The position numbers and the translations under genes were made by a program. A model generated the notes under the pieces. The model was not told where the DNA came from. It saw only the letters and a program-made list of their open reading frames with translations, and did no database searches. A stretch of 64,000 bases of DNA from an uncultured Lachnospiraceae bacterium. Its GTDB lineage: Bacteria; Bacillota; Clostridia; Lachnospirales; Lachnospiraceae. Location of the stretch: the NCBI GenBank assembly GCA_947243855.1, contig CAMXIK010000008.1:60210-124209 (forward strand), given 5' to 3'. Positions 33,586-43,028 of this stretch are shown piece after piece (position 1 is the stretch's first letter; the number at the start of each line of letters is the position of its first letter).

Positions 33586-35355
33586 CTATTCAACCTCCAC
33601 CCTGTTTTTACCGTTCTTTTTTGCCCGATAAAGAGCCATGTCCACACGCGTACAGAGGGAATCCACCGTATCGTCCGCTTTCGCCTGTGTCACTCCCAAG
33701 CTTACCGTCTGGGGACGGATGTCCTTAAAGGCCGTATTGGCAAAATTTTCCCGCATAAGATCAGCAATATATGCCGCCGAATTACAATCCGTTCCGCGAA
33801 GGAGTACCATAAACTCCTCCCCGCCCCATCTGCCGGAAGATACATTCTGTTTCTGCCCGATTCTTCTGTTGCGCAAAATATCAGCCAACGCCACAATGAC
33901 GCTGTCGCCCTCCTGATGGCCGTAGGTATCGTTCACCTGCTTAAAGTTATCAATATCCAGCATAACCAGCGAAAACTGTTCTTTTTCGACTCTTGATAGA
34001 GCATCCTCGATCTGGCTTTGAATCTCCTTACGATTGTACAGCCCCGTCAATCCGTCGATAATAGCCGCCATTTTTAACTTTTCATTGACAAGCGCCAGCT
34101 GCTCATTCGTATTCTCAAGTTCCAGAGAGGTCACGCTGATAAAATTCGCCAACCGGGAAACCAACGGCACCTTAGATAAGGTATTCATATCCTGCGCCTC
34201 CGGCATTACCACCGCCGCTTTCTTCCCGCCTTCTCTCATAGCCGCTATCACTAACGTTACATTATGCTGATTCAAATTTCCCTTCGTGCGCAAAAATTCA
34301 CCGTGCGAAAAGAATCCGCAGGAGGCGGATATATCGCGGAACGGCTGAATCTCATAGGTAGGTTCCTTGTTGGTCCAGAACGTGCGTCTCGCCGCACAGG
34401 AAAAAATATGTAAGATATCCGGTCCAAACTCCGCAATCCTTCGGCTGTCATGCCTGATACTTTCCACAATGGTACTAGGATCTCCATAGGAAATCCGCAC
34501 CACGGAACCGATATCCATATCCGACGTCATATTGATGGAACCATCCGCGTTACTAGAGACTGGCGTCCGCAGAATCGTGGTGTCGTTGTGCTCATAAAAC
34601 AGCGGGAATTCCAAGGTATTATAAAAGAAATTCTCGTCATTCTTTATGTTTAAATATTTATGGTATACATCATACGCTGGAATGCCATCCAGTTCCTGCA
34701 GCAGGGAACCTTGGGATTTCGTCACATGAAACTGCCTGCCAAGGGGCTTCCATCCGGTTACTTTGATAGAATCGACATGAAAATCCTCTCCGCCATAGAA
34801 CACAATAACAATAGAGCTATCGGAAAATCCATAGGCTTTTGTAAACACACAGGAATCGTCGCTGGTAATATCATCGCTGCAGCTTACGCCGCCGAAAATC
34901 TGAATATCTTCCCTGAGATCTTTCAGGCCGTCGCAGAAACGCGTCGTGGAGCCCTCTGGAATCGTAAAATACATTTCCACCGCTTTCACCCATGGATTTT
35001 TCCGGGTCTCCTCCACAATCTGCGCCGTAATTTCATCGACGGACAGTTTTGCCATATCGTATTGAAAAATTTCAAATTTAGTGGTCGGCAGTTCAAAATC
35101 TGTACATACTACGGTAATGTTTTCGGACAGCTCACAGTCAATGATATTTCCGCTTGTGGAGCATCCTATGTAGGGGGTGTCTGGAAAACACTCTTCAATC
35201 GCGCCTGTCACGTCCTGAATAACGGAAGGCTCCAACACTTCCGAATAAATCTGGAATAGTCTCGCCCCACTGACTGTTTCATGATCCTTTTGAAACGCCC
35301 GCAGTTTTTCCAAAAAAGACTTCCTGTCCTGATACGCAAATTGAACCTGTTTCAT
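33586..35355 (-). CDS. FIST sensor domain-GGDEF diguanylate cyclase
   Basis: About 589 residues without membrane segments. Residues ~1-200 are a FIST N domain (YIGCSTSGNI and IFGGVSCSDD motifs), ~205-385 a FIST_C domain (FSCAARRTFW near its end), then a short coiled linker (ENTNEQLALVNEKLKMA) and a GGDEF domain with intact RWGGEEF. FIST domains are proposed to bind small ligands such as amino acids. It should be a soluble cyclase controlled by a cytoplasmic ligand. ATG 35355 is chosen over the upstream in-frame start at 35379 because GGCGGGA lies just ahead. Confidence 0.9.
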   Translation of the reverse strand: MKQVQFAYQDRKSFLEKLRAFQKDHETVSGARLFQIYSEVLEPSVIQDVTGAIEECFPDTPYIGCSTSGNIIDCELSENITVVCTDFELPTTKFEIFQYDMAKLSVDEITAQIVEETRKNPWVKAVEMYFTIPEGSTTRFCDGLKDLREDIQIFGGVSCSDDITSDDSCVFTKAYGFSDSSIVIVFYGGEDFHVDSIKVTGWKPLGRQFHVTKSQGSLLQELDGIPAYDVYHKYLNIKNDENFFYNTLEFPLFYEHNDTTILRTPVSSNADGSINMTSDMDIGSVVRISYGDPSTIVESIRHDSRRIAEFGPDILHIFSCAARRTFWTNKEPTYEIQPFRDISASCGFFSHGEFLRTKGNLNQHNVTLVIAAMREGGKKAAVVMPEAQDMNTLSKVPLVSRLANFISVTSLELENTNEQLALVNEKLKMAAIIDGLTGLYNRKEIQSQIEDALSRVEKEQFSLVMLDIDNFKQVNDTYGHQEGDSVIVALADILRNRRIGQKQNVSSGRWGGEEFMVLLRGTDCNSAAYIADLMRENFANTAFKDIRPQTVSLGVTQAKADDTVDSLCTRVDMALYRAKKNGKNRVEVE

Positions 35356-35504
35356 ACTATTCCCGCCTTTCCACACCAACCGCTCATCTTTATCTTATAG
35401 GTAATTTCATTCACATATATTCCTTAAATCCCACTATTTGTTTCCCCATAAGTATATCCTAAAAAGCCTTATTTCTCAACTTTCTTTCATAAATATTTTA
35501 AGGC

Positions 35505-35532
35505 TTGACATTTCTTTTTAGGCTGTTATAAT
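35505..35532 (+). promoter_or_regulatory. promoter of the GntR/ABC operon
   Basis: TTGACA (35505-35510), 16 bp, TATAAT (35527-35532). The -10 box touches the adjoining inverted repeat. Confidence 0.75.
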
Positions 35533-35552
35533 GTACTTGTACAATAAGTACA
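35532..35552. promoter_or_regulatory. GntR (YtrA-type) operator
   Basis: Arms TGTACTT and AAGTACA are perfect inverted repeats separated by 7 bp. They begin at the last base of the -10 box and end 21 bp before the GntR start, an ideal autorepression site. Confidence 0.7.
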
Positions 35553-35573
35553 ATCAGGCAGGCGAGTAAAAAT

Positions 35574-35951
35574 ATGGAAATCATTATCAGCAACAATGCT
35601 AACAAACCGATTTACGAACAAATTACATCCCAGATCAAGGCGATGATCATGAGCGGCGAATTGCAGGCGGGCGATTCGATTCCCTCCATGCGGGCTTTGG
35701 CGAAGTCCATCCACGTGAGCGTGATCACCGTGCAGAAAGCCTACGAGGATCTACAGCGGGACGGCTTTATTGAAACTACCGTAGGCAGGGGAAGCTTTGT
35801 GGCGGCGCAAAACAAAGAACTGTATCAGGAAGAACAACAACGGATTGTGGAAGAACATTTGCAAGCCGCTGCGGAAATCGGGAAAACAAGCAACATTTCC
35901 CTCGAAAAATTGACGGAACTATTGGCTTTATTTTACCGGGATGAAGAATAG
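35574..35951 (+). CDS. GntR family regulator, YtrA subfamily
   Basis: A 125-residue protein: winged HTH of GntR type (PIYEQITSQIKAMIMSGEL, MRALAKSIHVSVITVQKAYEDL) with only a short C-terminal helix pair (~80-125), as in YtrA-like members that dimerise without a ligand domain. These repress a following ABC transporter operon and respond to cell-wall antibiotics or related stress. The operator sits on its own promoter, so the operon is probably autoregulated. The ABC ATPase follows after 37 bp. Confidence 0.92.
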   Translation: MEIIISNNANKPIYEQITSQIKAMIMSGELQAGDSIPSMRALAKSIHVSVITVQKAYEDLQRDGFIETTVGRGSFVAAQNKELYQEEQQRIVEEHLQAAAEIGKTSNISLEKLTELLALFYRDEE

Positions 35952-35988
35952 CCCGAATACTAGATATGCAGACAAAAAAGGAGTCACT

Positions 35989-36855
35989 ATGGAACATATA
36001 CTGGAACTAGAACATATTTCTAAAACTTATCCCAAATCTAATTTTACTTTAAGCAACCTATCCTTTTCACTGCCCTACGGAACGATCCTTGGCTTCGTTG
36101 GCGAAAACGGCGCGGGGAAAACGACGACCATCGGCTGTATTTTAAATACCATTGCAAAAGACAGCGGCACAGTCAAATTGTTCGGAAAGGAAATGCAAGA
36201 TAATGATACCGATATTCGTGAAAAAATCGGCGTAGTATACGACGGCGACAACTTTCCGGGATTCTGGACGGCAAAACAGTTATCGCAAGTCATGAACGGA
36301 TTTTACGATCGCTGGGACAACACTCTGTTCCAAAAATACTTGGCGGATTTCGAATTGCCCGAAAACCAAAAAATAAAGCATTTTTCCAGAGGAATGTCTA
36401 TGAAACTAGCAATCGCTGCCGCTCTTTCACACCACCCGAAGCTGTTAATCCTTGATGAAGCGACAAGCGGGCTGGACCCAATTATGCGGGATGAAATGCT
36501 AGACGTTTTTCTCGACTTTGTGCAGGAGGAAAACCACTCTATTCTCCTTTCCTCCCACATCACAAGCGACTTAGAAAAAGTTGCGGACTACATTGCCTTT
36601 ATCCATAACGGCAAACTAATCCTGACCGCGCCAAAAGACGATCTGATCTATCATTACGCCGTTTTGCGCTGTAAAGAAAGCCAGTTCCAGTCGATTGACC
36701 GCAAAGATATCCTTGCCTTTCGGAAACGGGATTTTCAGATCGACGTTTTGGTTCCAGACGGAAAAGAAGCCGCGAAAAAATACAGAGACATTGTCTCAGA
36801 CCATGTTTCCATTGATGAAATTATGTTATTACTGGTAAAGGGAGAACAATTATGA
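35989..36855 (+). CDS. ABC transporter ATPase of the GntR-linked exporter
   Basis: About 288 residues with a single ABC domain: Walker A GENGAGKTT, a signature with Phe-Ser in HFSRGMSMKLAIA, and Walker B LLILDEATSGLDP. A C-terminal accessory region of ~70 residues follows. The type is that of drug, lantibiotic or YtrB/YhcG-like ATPases. GGAG 7 nt upstream supports ATG 35989 rather than the longer frame from 35941. It overlaps the permease by 4 bp (ATGA). Confidence 0.92.
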   Translation: MEHILELEHISKTYPKSNFTLSNLSFSLPYGTILGFVGENGAGKTTTIGCILNTIAKDSGTVKLFGKEMQDNDTDIREKIGVVYDGDNFPGFWTAKQLSQVMNGFYDRWDNTLFQKYLADFELPENQKIKHFSRGMSMKLAIAAALSHHPKLLILDEATSGLDPIMRDEMLDVFLDFVQEENHSILLSSHITSDLEKVADYIAFIHNGKLILTAPKDDLIYHYAVLRCKESQFQSIDRKDILAFRKRDFQIDVLVPDGKEAAKKYRDIVSDHVSIDEIMLLLVKGEQL

Positions 36856-37496
36856 AGGGATTAATGAAAAACAATTTCTATGCAACGCTGCCCAGCGCAA
36901 AAGCGCTTGCCATCATTATGGTTTTGACTGGCGCTTTCATTACCGCCGTAATCAGTCAGACTCTTTTGATTTCCTATATTGTGCTGGGCATTATCGGTTT
37001 TGCCGAAATCGCAGTCAGTATTGTCAAAGAAGAATTTTCCTCTAAATGGGGAAAATATAAATTGACCCTGCCTGTCAGACGCGCGCAAATTATAAAAAGC
37101 CAGTTTATCAATCAACTAATCTGGATGAGCGTCGGTACGCTTTTTGCCATAACGGTAACCGCTTTATCTTGGCTTCTGCACGGCTGTCCCTATGATTCCC
37201 CTTTTGACATCGTCACCACATTTGTCCTTGGAATCAGCATGAGTTTTTTCATGGGCGCGGTATTTTTTCCTCTGTTTTATTTAAACGGAGAAGAGCGGGG
37301 CCATGTTTTTATCAGTCTTTCCCTCGTCTGCGCTTTTATCTTTTGCTATACCATTGTCAGCCTGATTAATTATTTGATCGAGCCCGGATTCAATAACCGC
37401 CTGCTTGGCAATGTAATCCTGTTAGCAGCCTCCGCCATGGCCTATATCTTGTCTTATCCGCTCACAGTTCGTATTTTTAGGCGCAGGGAATATTGA
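36852..37496 (+). CDS. ABC-2 type permease of the GntR-linked exporter
   Basis: A 214-residue membrane protein with six predicted spans: pairs of helices at ~20-60, ~95-145 and ~150-210. The charged segment KLTLPVRRAQIIKSQF lies between helices 2 and 3, typical of ABC-2 permeases that contact the ATPase. It likely forms a homodimer with two ATPase subunits for export or envelope protection. Its ATG overlaps the ATPase stop (ATGA). No terminator is evident before the convergent MATE gene 25 bp away. Confidence 0.9.
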   Translation: MKGLMKNNFYATLPSAKALAIIMVLTGAFITAVISQTLLISYIVLGIIGFAEIAVSIVKEEFSSKWGKYKLTLPVRRAQIIKSQFINQLIWMSVGTLFAITVTALSWLLHGCPYDSPFDIVTTFVLGISMSFFMGAVFFPLFYLNGEERGHVFISLSLVCAFIFCYTIVSLINYLIEPGFNNRLLGNVILLAASAMAYILSYPLTVRIFRRREY

Positions 37497-37521
37497 CCAG
37501 CTTGTTTTTCCTTTGCGGCTA

Positions 37522-38904
37522 TTAGATTTTTATCTTCGTCCACTCGCCCTTTTTAAACCGCGTCGAAGCAAAAATAAACCGGGATATCTGGTCTGCCAGC
37601 ACACCCAGCCATATTCCGACGATACCAAGCCCAAACACATACCCGCCCAGATAGGAGCCGATGGTGCGGATAAAAGTTACGCTGATTGTGGAAGCCATCG
37701 CCGTGTAAAAGGTATCGCCCGCGCCGCGCAGGCACCCCATATAGACCACTTGGCTGATTTGAAAAATCACCACGAAAATGATAACCCGCATAATGCTCAC
37801 ACCGATTGCCACAATATGCTCTTCCGCAAAAAACATCCGCATAAGCGTGCCAGCCCCAAAGAAATAAATCGCCGCAAGGCAGACGGCAATCGCGCCGCCA
37901 AACATCCTACAGATGCCGCCATACTCTTTGGCCAGTTTTTCATCGCCCGCACCGAGGCTGCGCCCGATCAGGGCAACCGCTGCAGCCTGCAGCCCGTCCC
38001 CGAAAGAAAAGGTAAGACCCATAATGTTCATACCCACTTGATGGGCCGCCATCGCGTCAGTCCCCTGCTTCGCCGCCATAATCGCTGTCAGCATGAAGCC
38101 GATTCTCATAAGAACCTGTTCAAAAAAAACGCTGTAGCCCACATGAATTAAATTAACAAGGGTTTTTAACGCAGGCCGGATTTTATTTTTCAGAATGTAG
38201 GGCAGGCTGATAAAACCTTCCGGATTCAGAATCGAAATCACACTCATAATGGACGCAACGACCGTCCCCAACACGGTAGCAAGAGCCGCGCCCCGAATCC
38301 CCAACGCTGGAAAGCCCAGATGCCCGTTAATCAGCAGATAATTAAAAATAATATTGACCGTATTGGAGGTCACGTTGGTACGCATGGTGATCTTCGTATT
38401 GCCCACGCCCCGCTGTGCGGAATTAATGCCCATCTGAATACAGTTAAAAAGCATGCCGCCCATTACAATCTGAAAATAAATCACCGCGCTGTCATGCGTC
38501 TCAGGCGTTGATCCGCAGAGTCTGATAATGGGGCTTGCTAAAACCACAAAGATTACGCTCAGCATAATCGCGGCCGCAAAGATAAAGACAACCGCCGTGC
38601 TTAAAATGCGGTTCGCCTCCTCCGGTTTCTCCTCGCCCCGCCGCCTTGCTACCAGCGCGGAAATCGCCACATTAGCCGCCACAAACATAGACAGACCCAT
38701 AAATTTTGGCTGTGTGGTAAGACCTACCGCCGCAACCGCATAAGAACCCAAAGAGCTTACCATCAAAGAATCCACCAACCCGGCAAAGGCTACAAAAAAG
38801 GACTCCACAATGGAGGGCCACGCCATATTGAAAGTAATACGAATATTCTCTTTGCTGTGTTTAGGGGCTTTCGCCCGTCCTATTATCTGCTTCATATGAT
38901 CCAT
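37522..38904 (-). CDS. MATE family multidrug/sodium antiporter
   Basis: A 460-residue, 12-span MATE transporter. Two related halves are visible, the first beginning ITFNMAWPSIVESFFVAFAGLVDSLMV and the second GYSVFFEQVLMRIGFML. The conserved QRGVGNTKITM and CLRGAGDTFY loop motifs occur at equivalent places. It should export cationic compounds or metabolites in exchange for Na+ or H+. AAGGA lies 5 nt before ATG 38904; an internal ATG at 38895 is a less likely start. The gene stands alone. Confidence 0.93.
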   Translation of the reverse strand: MDHMKQIIGRAKAPKHSKENIRITFNMAWPSIVESFFVAFAGLVDSLMVSSLGSYAVAAVGLTTQPKFMGLSMFVAANVAISALVARRRGEEKPEEANRILSTAVVFIFAAAIMLSVIFVVLASPIIRLCGSTPETHDSAVIYFQIVMGGMLFNCIQMGINSAQRGVGNTKITMRTNVTSNTVNIIFNYLLINGHLGFPALGIRGAALATVLGTVVASIMSVISILNPEGFISLPYILKNKIRPALKTLVNLIHVGYSVFFEQVLMRIGFMLTAIMAAKQGTDAMAAHQVGMNIMGLTFSFGDGLQAAAVALIGRSLGAGDEKLAKEYGGICRMFGGAIAVCLAAIYFFGAGTLMRMFFAEEHIVAIGVSIMRVIIFVVIFQISQVVYMGCLRGAGDTFYTAMASTISVTFIRTIGSYLGGYVFGLGIVGIWLGVLADQISRFIFASTRFKKGEWTKIKI

Positions 38905-38957
38905 TATATTCCTTCAAATTAGGATTTTCAATCATTGCTCCTACGCCTTACAGAAGA

Positions 38958-38986
38958 TTGAAAATTTTTAAGCGGTCTGTTATGAT
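38958..38986 (+). promoter_or_regulatory. predicted promoter of the OmpR-type two-component operon
   Basis: TTGAAA (38958-38963), 17 bp, TATGAT (38981-38986), about 70 bp before the response regulator start. Confidence 0.5.
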
Positions 38987-39058
38987 TAGCGTGATAAGCA
39001 TTAACGGCCTTTTGGCGGCCATAAATGGACTAAGGCGGACACAAGAAAAGGAATAAAA

Positions 39059-39751
39059 ATGTCTCACGAAATTTTATTATTAGAAGACGACGACAGCCTC
39101 AACCATTCTGTCAGTCTGAAATTAAAAAAAGAGGGCTACACCGTTTACAGCGCTTTTACCGTGGAAGAAGCCCTTCGCTTTTATCAAAATGAGAACCTGT
39201 CTCTTATTATCTGCGATATCACTTTACCGGACGGAAGCGGGCTGGATTTCTGTTCCCAAGTACGAAGGGAAAGCGATGTTCTCTTTTTGTTTCTGACCGC
39301 TCTCGACAGAGAGGAAGACATCATGGCTGGCTACAGACAGGGGGCAGACGACTATATTACAAAGCCCTTTTCTCTTCCCGTGCTCATCAGTAAAGTGAAT
39401 GTTCTTTTAAAACGCTTTCCCACCGATAATCCGCAATCCATTGTTTCTGGGAACATTACCCTCTACCCTGATGAAAAACGCGTTGTAAAAAACGGCATCC
39501 CTATAAGCCTGACCGCAAAAGAGTATTTCCTGCTCTCGTTTTTTATGGAAAATCCTATGCGCATTTTATCAAAGAATCAGCTTTTGGAATCCATTTGGGA
39601 TATTGAAGGTAATTTTGTCGACGAAAACACTCTTTCCGTCAACATCAGACGACTTCGGGAAAAGATCGAGGATAATCCTTCCTCTCCCATTATATTAAAA
39701 AATATCAGAGGACTGGGCTATATCTGGGAAAGGAAATGCGAAAAGCAATGA
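39059..39751 (+). CDS. OmpR/PhoB family response regulator
   Basis: A 230-residue regulator. The receiver has the acidic triad D10-D12, phospho-acceptor D53 in ICDITLPDGSG, and KPF. A winged-helix DNA-binding domain follows (LTAKEYFLLSFFMENPMRILSKNQLLESIW…NIRRLREKIE). AAAAGGA precedes the ATG. The kinase gene overlaps its 3' end. A direct repeat of the type bound by this family lies at the promoter of the ABC exporter 2.4 kb downstream, suggesting that is its target. Confidence 0.93.
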   Translation: MSHEILLLEDDDSLNHSVSLKLKKEGYTVYSAFTVEEALRFYQNENLSLIICDITLPDGSGLDFCSQVRRESDVLFLFLTALDREEDIMAGYRQGADDYITKPFSLPVLISKVNVLLKRFPTDNPQSIVSGNITLYPDEKRVVKNGIPISLTAKEYFLLSFFMENPMRILSKNQLLESIWDIEGNFVDENTLSVNIRRLREKIEDNPSSPIILKNIRGLGYIWERKCEKQ

Positions 39752-41007
39752 AAGAAAAAATAAAGTTACCATTATACATTCAAAACCATTACATCGTGAT
39801 TCTGCTTGCCTCTCTACTCTCAATTCTTTTCTGTGGAATGATAGGTATTTTTCTTTTAAATTCACAGTATACGCGGGAAATGAAACTAACAGATAATATT
39901 GCCGGCGCCATCCTCTCCGAGTATCCGGAAGCAGAAAATCTCCTGATATCCGCTTTACAGGATACGCAGTACAGCCACTCCGATCTGGGATATACGGTTT
40001 TGAAAAAATATGGATATAGAAATAACTCTCTGCTTAGCAGCGCCTACTACCGTTCCATTTTTACAAATTTCACTGTTCTTCTAATACTCATACTCCTGTG
40101 TAATTTTATCCTCATTACTCTTTGCTTTTTTCGTTTTCACTGGTACCAGAAAAAACAGGAAATGCGGCTTCACGCACTGCTCGACAGTTATCTTTCAGAA
40201 AAGGAATCCGTCCCGGAGATCAGGAAATCTTTCGGGCTCATTTTCAATGAGGCATTCACCGATACGCTCCAAAAATTAGGCGATAAGCTGATGGCAAAAA
40301 CACGCGCCCTAGCAGAAGAACGGGATCAGACCAAAACCCTTGTAACCGACATCTCTCACCAGCTAAAAACGCCGGTCAGCGCTCTCGGGAGCTGCCTGTC
40401 CATGTGTATGGAAGCCGACACAGAAGAGGAGCGCTCGGATTTCTTACAAAGATGCGTCCTACAAATGAACAAATTGGAAAGTCTAATCACGGTTTTAGTC
40501 AATATTTCACGCTTGGAAACCTCTTTGATTTCCCTGCAGGCGGAAACCGTCGTCTTGTCCGATTTACTCGCCGATGCCGTCAATACAGTATATGAAAAAG
40601 CGGTGCGGAAAAATATTACGATCAATCTTTGTGATTTTGACAATACGGAATCCCCCTCCGCCACCCTGCTTTTGGACAAGCGCTGGACCACAGAGGCAAT
40701 CGCAAACATTTTGGATAACGCTGTCAAATATTCCCCCGCTGGAAGTACAGTAAGCCTGTACACTCACAAATTTTACAGCTATGTGCAATTAGAAATTGCG
40801 GATCAGGGAATCGGCATTCCCAAGACAGAATATAATCAAATTTTCAAACGTTTCTACCGCGGCGGCAATCCGCTTGTGCGGCAATCCGAAGGGTCCGGCG
40901 TAGGACTCTATCTTTCCAGACGAATCATTGAGGAACAGGGCGGCGCCATCACTGTCAAATCTGACGCCGGTCTGGGAGCTGTTTTCGATGTGCGTCTTCC
41001 CATATAG
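39736..41007 (+). CDS. two-component sensor histidine kinase (HisKA type)
   Basis: A 423-residue kinase with two membrane helices (~15-38 and ~110-132) around a short ~70-residue external loop. It has a linker, the dimerisation H-box TDISHQLKTPVSALGS (His near 207) and an HATPase_c domain (NILDNAVKYSP; DQGIGIP; GSGVGLYLSRRI). The small external loop resembles kinases that act with a large ABC permease. An ATG at 39748, overlapping the regulator stop as ATGA, is an equally possible start. A PD-(D/E)XK gene on the opposite strand follows. Confidence 0.92.
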   Translation: MRKAMKEKIKLPLYIQNHYIVILLASLLSILFCGMIGIFLLNSQYTREMKLTDNIAGAILSEYPEAENLLISALQDTQYSHSDLGYTVLKKYGYRNNSLLSSAYYRSIFTNFTVLLILILLCNFILITLCFFRFHWYQKKQEMRLHALLDSYLSEKESVPEIRKSFGLIFNEAFTDTLQKLGDKLMAKTRALAEERDQTKTLVTDISHQLKTPVSALGSCLSMCMEADTEEERSDFLQRCVLQMNKLESLITVLVNISRLETSLISLQAETVVLSDLLADAVNTVYEKAVRKNITINLCDFDNTESPSATLLLDKRWTTEAIANILDNAVKYSPAGSTVSLYTHKFYSYVQLEIADQGIGIPKTEYNQIFKRFYRGGNPLVRQSEGSGVGLYLSRRIIEEQGGAITVKSDAGLGAVFDVRLPI

Positions 41008-41020
41008 TATTAGAAGTTCT

Positions 41021-41899
41021 CTAACTTGATTCCCCCCTTAACCGGGCGATCTCTGCGCGAAGCTTCTCATTTTCCTCAACCACTTTGCGCATGTCCTGCT
41101 TATGTTCTAGCCGGTCCTGCTCTCTCTTCCGTTCGCTCTCTTCTATGATTCGCTCTTTCTCCTCTACTGCCCTCTCATAATTACGTAAATCCTGATAATA
41201 TTCCTCCCGATCGCGGCATCTTTTGCGTACCAAATCATCGGCGCTCATCCGAAACATTGACTGGGCCGCTTCCTCCAAGTATTCGTCTTTCGATGCTATC
41301 ATTCTGACCTCCTCCCATGTGGCCGCCTTAAACAGCATAGCCCATTCATGAATGTGATACCGTTTATCCTCCTCGGTTGCCAATTCTATATGCGACAAAT
41401 CTACCACATACAGCGTAAGACTGTCACTGTATTTTTTATGACTTTTTACATTGATCAATTTATAGGAAGCGCAGAACTCAGGACATTCCTCCATGAGTGA
41501 ATAATCCAAAAAGCCAATATGTATAACCGGTTTCGCTTCCATATAATCCTGTCCGTGATTTAGCTGATCGAATGACCTGCATAAATACATAACAGAGCGC
41601 TCCCGCCAATTCAATTTATTTGCAATCTGCATCTCAAGATTAATCAAAGTTTGGTTGTTTAACACTATGTTAATATCTAACCGAAACTCCTTATCTTTCA
41701 CGGCCTCTCCAAGCACAATGGGATTCGTGATTTCCACAGAGAATACTTCTTCCTCGGCAAGGTGCAGCAAAGCACAGATCAGACCCCGAAGCGCCCTGTT
41801 ATTTGACTGTAAAACGGCCCTAAACAGATAGTCGTTGATCATGCGGTACGGAACTGGCCCATTAGCGTGTAGAAATTCTTGATTCAAATTCTTTTTCAT
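41021..41899 (-). CDS. Rpn/PD-(D/E)XK nuclease family transposase-like protein
   Basis: A 292-residue protein of the PD-(D/E)XK nuclease transposase family (PF12784, Rpn-related). It shows the NDYLFRAVLQSNNRALRGLI start and the catalytic pattern EFRLDINIVLNNQTLINLEMQI (Asp, then E-x-Q). The C-terminal ~70 residues are a Glu/Lys/Arg-rich coiled coil. Family members are numerous in Lachnospiraceae genomes and are linked to recombination or horizontal transfer. It stands between the sensor kinase and the ABC exporter. No terminal inverted repeats or target duplications were evident by eye. Confidence 0.88.
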   Translation of the reverse strand: MKKNLNQEFLHANGPVPYRMINDYLFRAVLQSNNRALRGLICALLHLAEEEVFSVEITNPIVLGEAVKDKEFRLDINIVLNNQTLINLEMQIANKLNWRERSVMYLCRSFDQLNHGQDYMEAKPVIHIGFLDYSLMEECPEFCASYKLINVKSHKKYSDSLTLYVVDLSHIELATEEDKRYHIHEWAMLFKAATWEEVRMIASKDEYLEEAAQSMFRMSADDLVRKRCRDREEYYQDLRNYERAVEEKERIIEESERKREQDRLEHKQDMRKVVEENEKLRAEIARLRGESS

Positions 41900-42184
41900 A
41901 AGATATGCCTTCCTTTCGATTTGACAAAATGACAGAACTCAACAGAAGAGTTCCGAATGAAATGTAATGCAGTATACGAAAATACTTTTTCGCTACCGTT
42001 AAAACAGATATACCACAGACAGGCTGCTCACACAATTCTTTTTTGTATTTTTCTTGTAGAAAAAATATAGACGAAATTTCGTTTTTACATCCAGCGTAAC
42101 AAAATATAGGAGTTATCAGATTCTCGGAATAACTAAAACACAACATATAGTATTGTGCAAATCCTCCATATAAAATTTTTTATT

Positions 42185-42217
42185 TGTAAGTTTCCTGTAA
42201 GATTAGCCGACTATACT
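42185..42217 (+). promoter_or_regulatory. response-regulator direct repeat and promoter of the ABC exporter
   Basis: TGTAAG occurs at 42185-42190 and 42196-42201, an 11-bp period typical of OmpR/PhoB-family sites. TATACT follows at 42212-42217. No good -35 box exists: the repeats occupy that position, as expected for an activator-dependent promoter. Confidence 0.6.
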
Positions 42218-42311
42218 ATGGTTATACGAAACAGTCAAACCAGCCCATACCACAGCGCATACATAACGCATTTCCAAAGGGTATCATCGTATGACGGAAT
42301 GGAGGATCTTC

Positions 42312-43028
42312 ATGAAAAACCAAACAGACATCATTTTAGAAACAAAGGATTTATGCAAATATTACGGTTCCTCCGACAATCTTGTCAGAGCCGTAGACCA
42401 CATTGATTTACAAATCAGACAGCAGGAATTTGTCTCCATTGTAGGAAAATCCGGCAGTGGCAAATCCACCCTGCTCCATATGCTGGGCGCACTCGACCGT
42501 CCCACCTCCGGCAAGGTGTTTCTCGACGGGGAAGATATCTCTTCTTTCAAGGAAGACGCACTTTCCAAAATCCGCCGCAGGAAAATCGGGTTCATCTTTC
42601 AGGCTTACAACCTAATTCCCTCCCTGAATGTTTGGGAAAATATCGTCCTTCCTCTCGGTCTGGACGGTAAACCTTTGGATGAATCTTTTATAAACGATAT
42701 CATTAGGACGCTGGAACTTTCAGAAAAGGTACGAAATCTTCCCAACACTTTATCCGGAGGCCAACAGCAGCGGTGCGCCATTGCAAGAGCTATCGCGGCA
42801 AAGCCTTCGATTATTCTGGCCGACGAACCCACCGGAAATCTGGACACCAAAACGGGCGGTGAAGTCATGGCTCTCCTGAAAGCCTCCGCTAAAAAGTACG
42901 GCCAAACCCTTGTGGTTATCACCCACAATGAAGAAATCGCACAGATGGCGGGCCGCACCATCATGTTAGCGGATGGGCGCATCGTTTCTTCCGGGGAAAG
43001 CGAGGTGGTTTCCAATGAAGAAAACTAA
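42312..43028 (+). CDS. ABC transporter ATPase (MacB/BceA-like)
   Basis: About 238 residues with Walker A GKSGSGKST, Q-loop FQAYNLIPSLNVWEN, signature LSGGQQQRCAIARA, Walker B IILADEPTGNLD and H-loop VVITHN. This matches ATPases of the MacB/LolD/BceA type that pair with FtsX-domain permeases. GGAGG 6 nt upstream supports ATG 42312 over the longer frame. The permease start overlaps its end by 14 bp. With the two-component genes upstream it likely forms a peptide-antibiotic sensing and detoxification module. Confidence 0.94.
   Translation: MKNQTDIILETKDLCKYYGSSDNLVRAVDHIDLQIRQQEFVSIVGKSGSGKSTLLHMLGALDRPTSGKVFLDGEDISSFKEDALSKIRRRKIGFIFQAYNLIPSLNVWENIVLPLGLDGKPLDESFINDIIRTLELSEKVRNLPNTLSGGQQQRCAIARAIAAKPSIILADEPTGNLDTKTGGEVMALLKASAKKYGQTLVVITHNEEIAQMAGRTIMLADGRIVSSGESEVVSNEEN

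Noticed and set aside
41021..41899. Complete insertion sequence around the PD-(D/E)XK gene
   Set aside because: No terminal inverted repeats or flanking duplications could be seen; the family is not a classical IS transposase.
41900..42290. Possible small gene in the 390-bp gap before the ABC ATPase
   Set aside because: Only short frames without ribosome sites are present. The gap is AT-rich and contains the direct-repeat promoter for the exporter and the leader of the PD-(D/E)XK gene.
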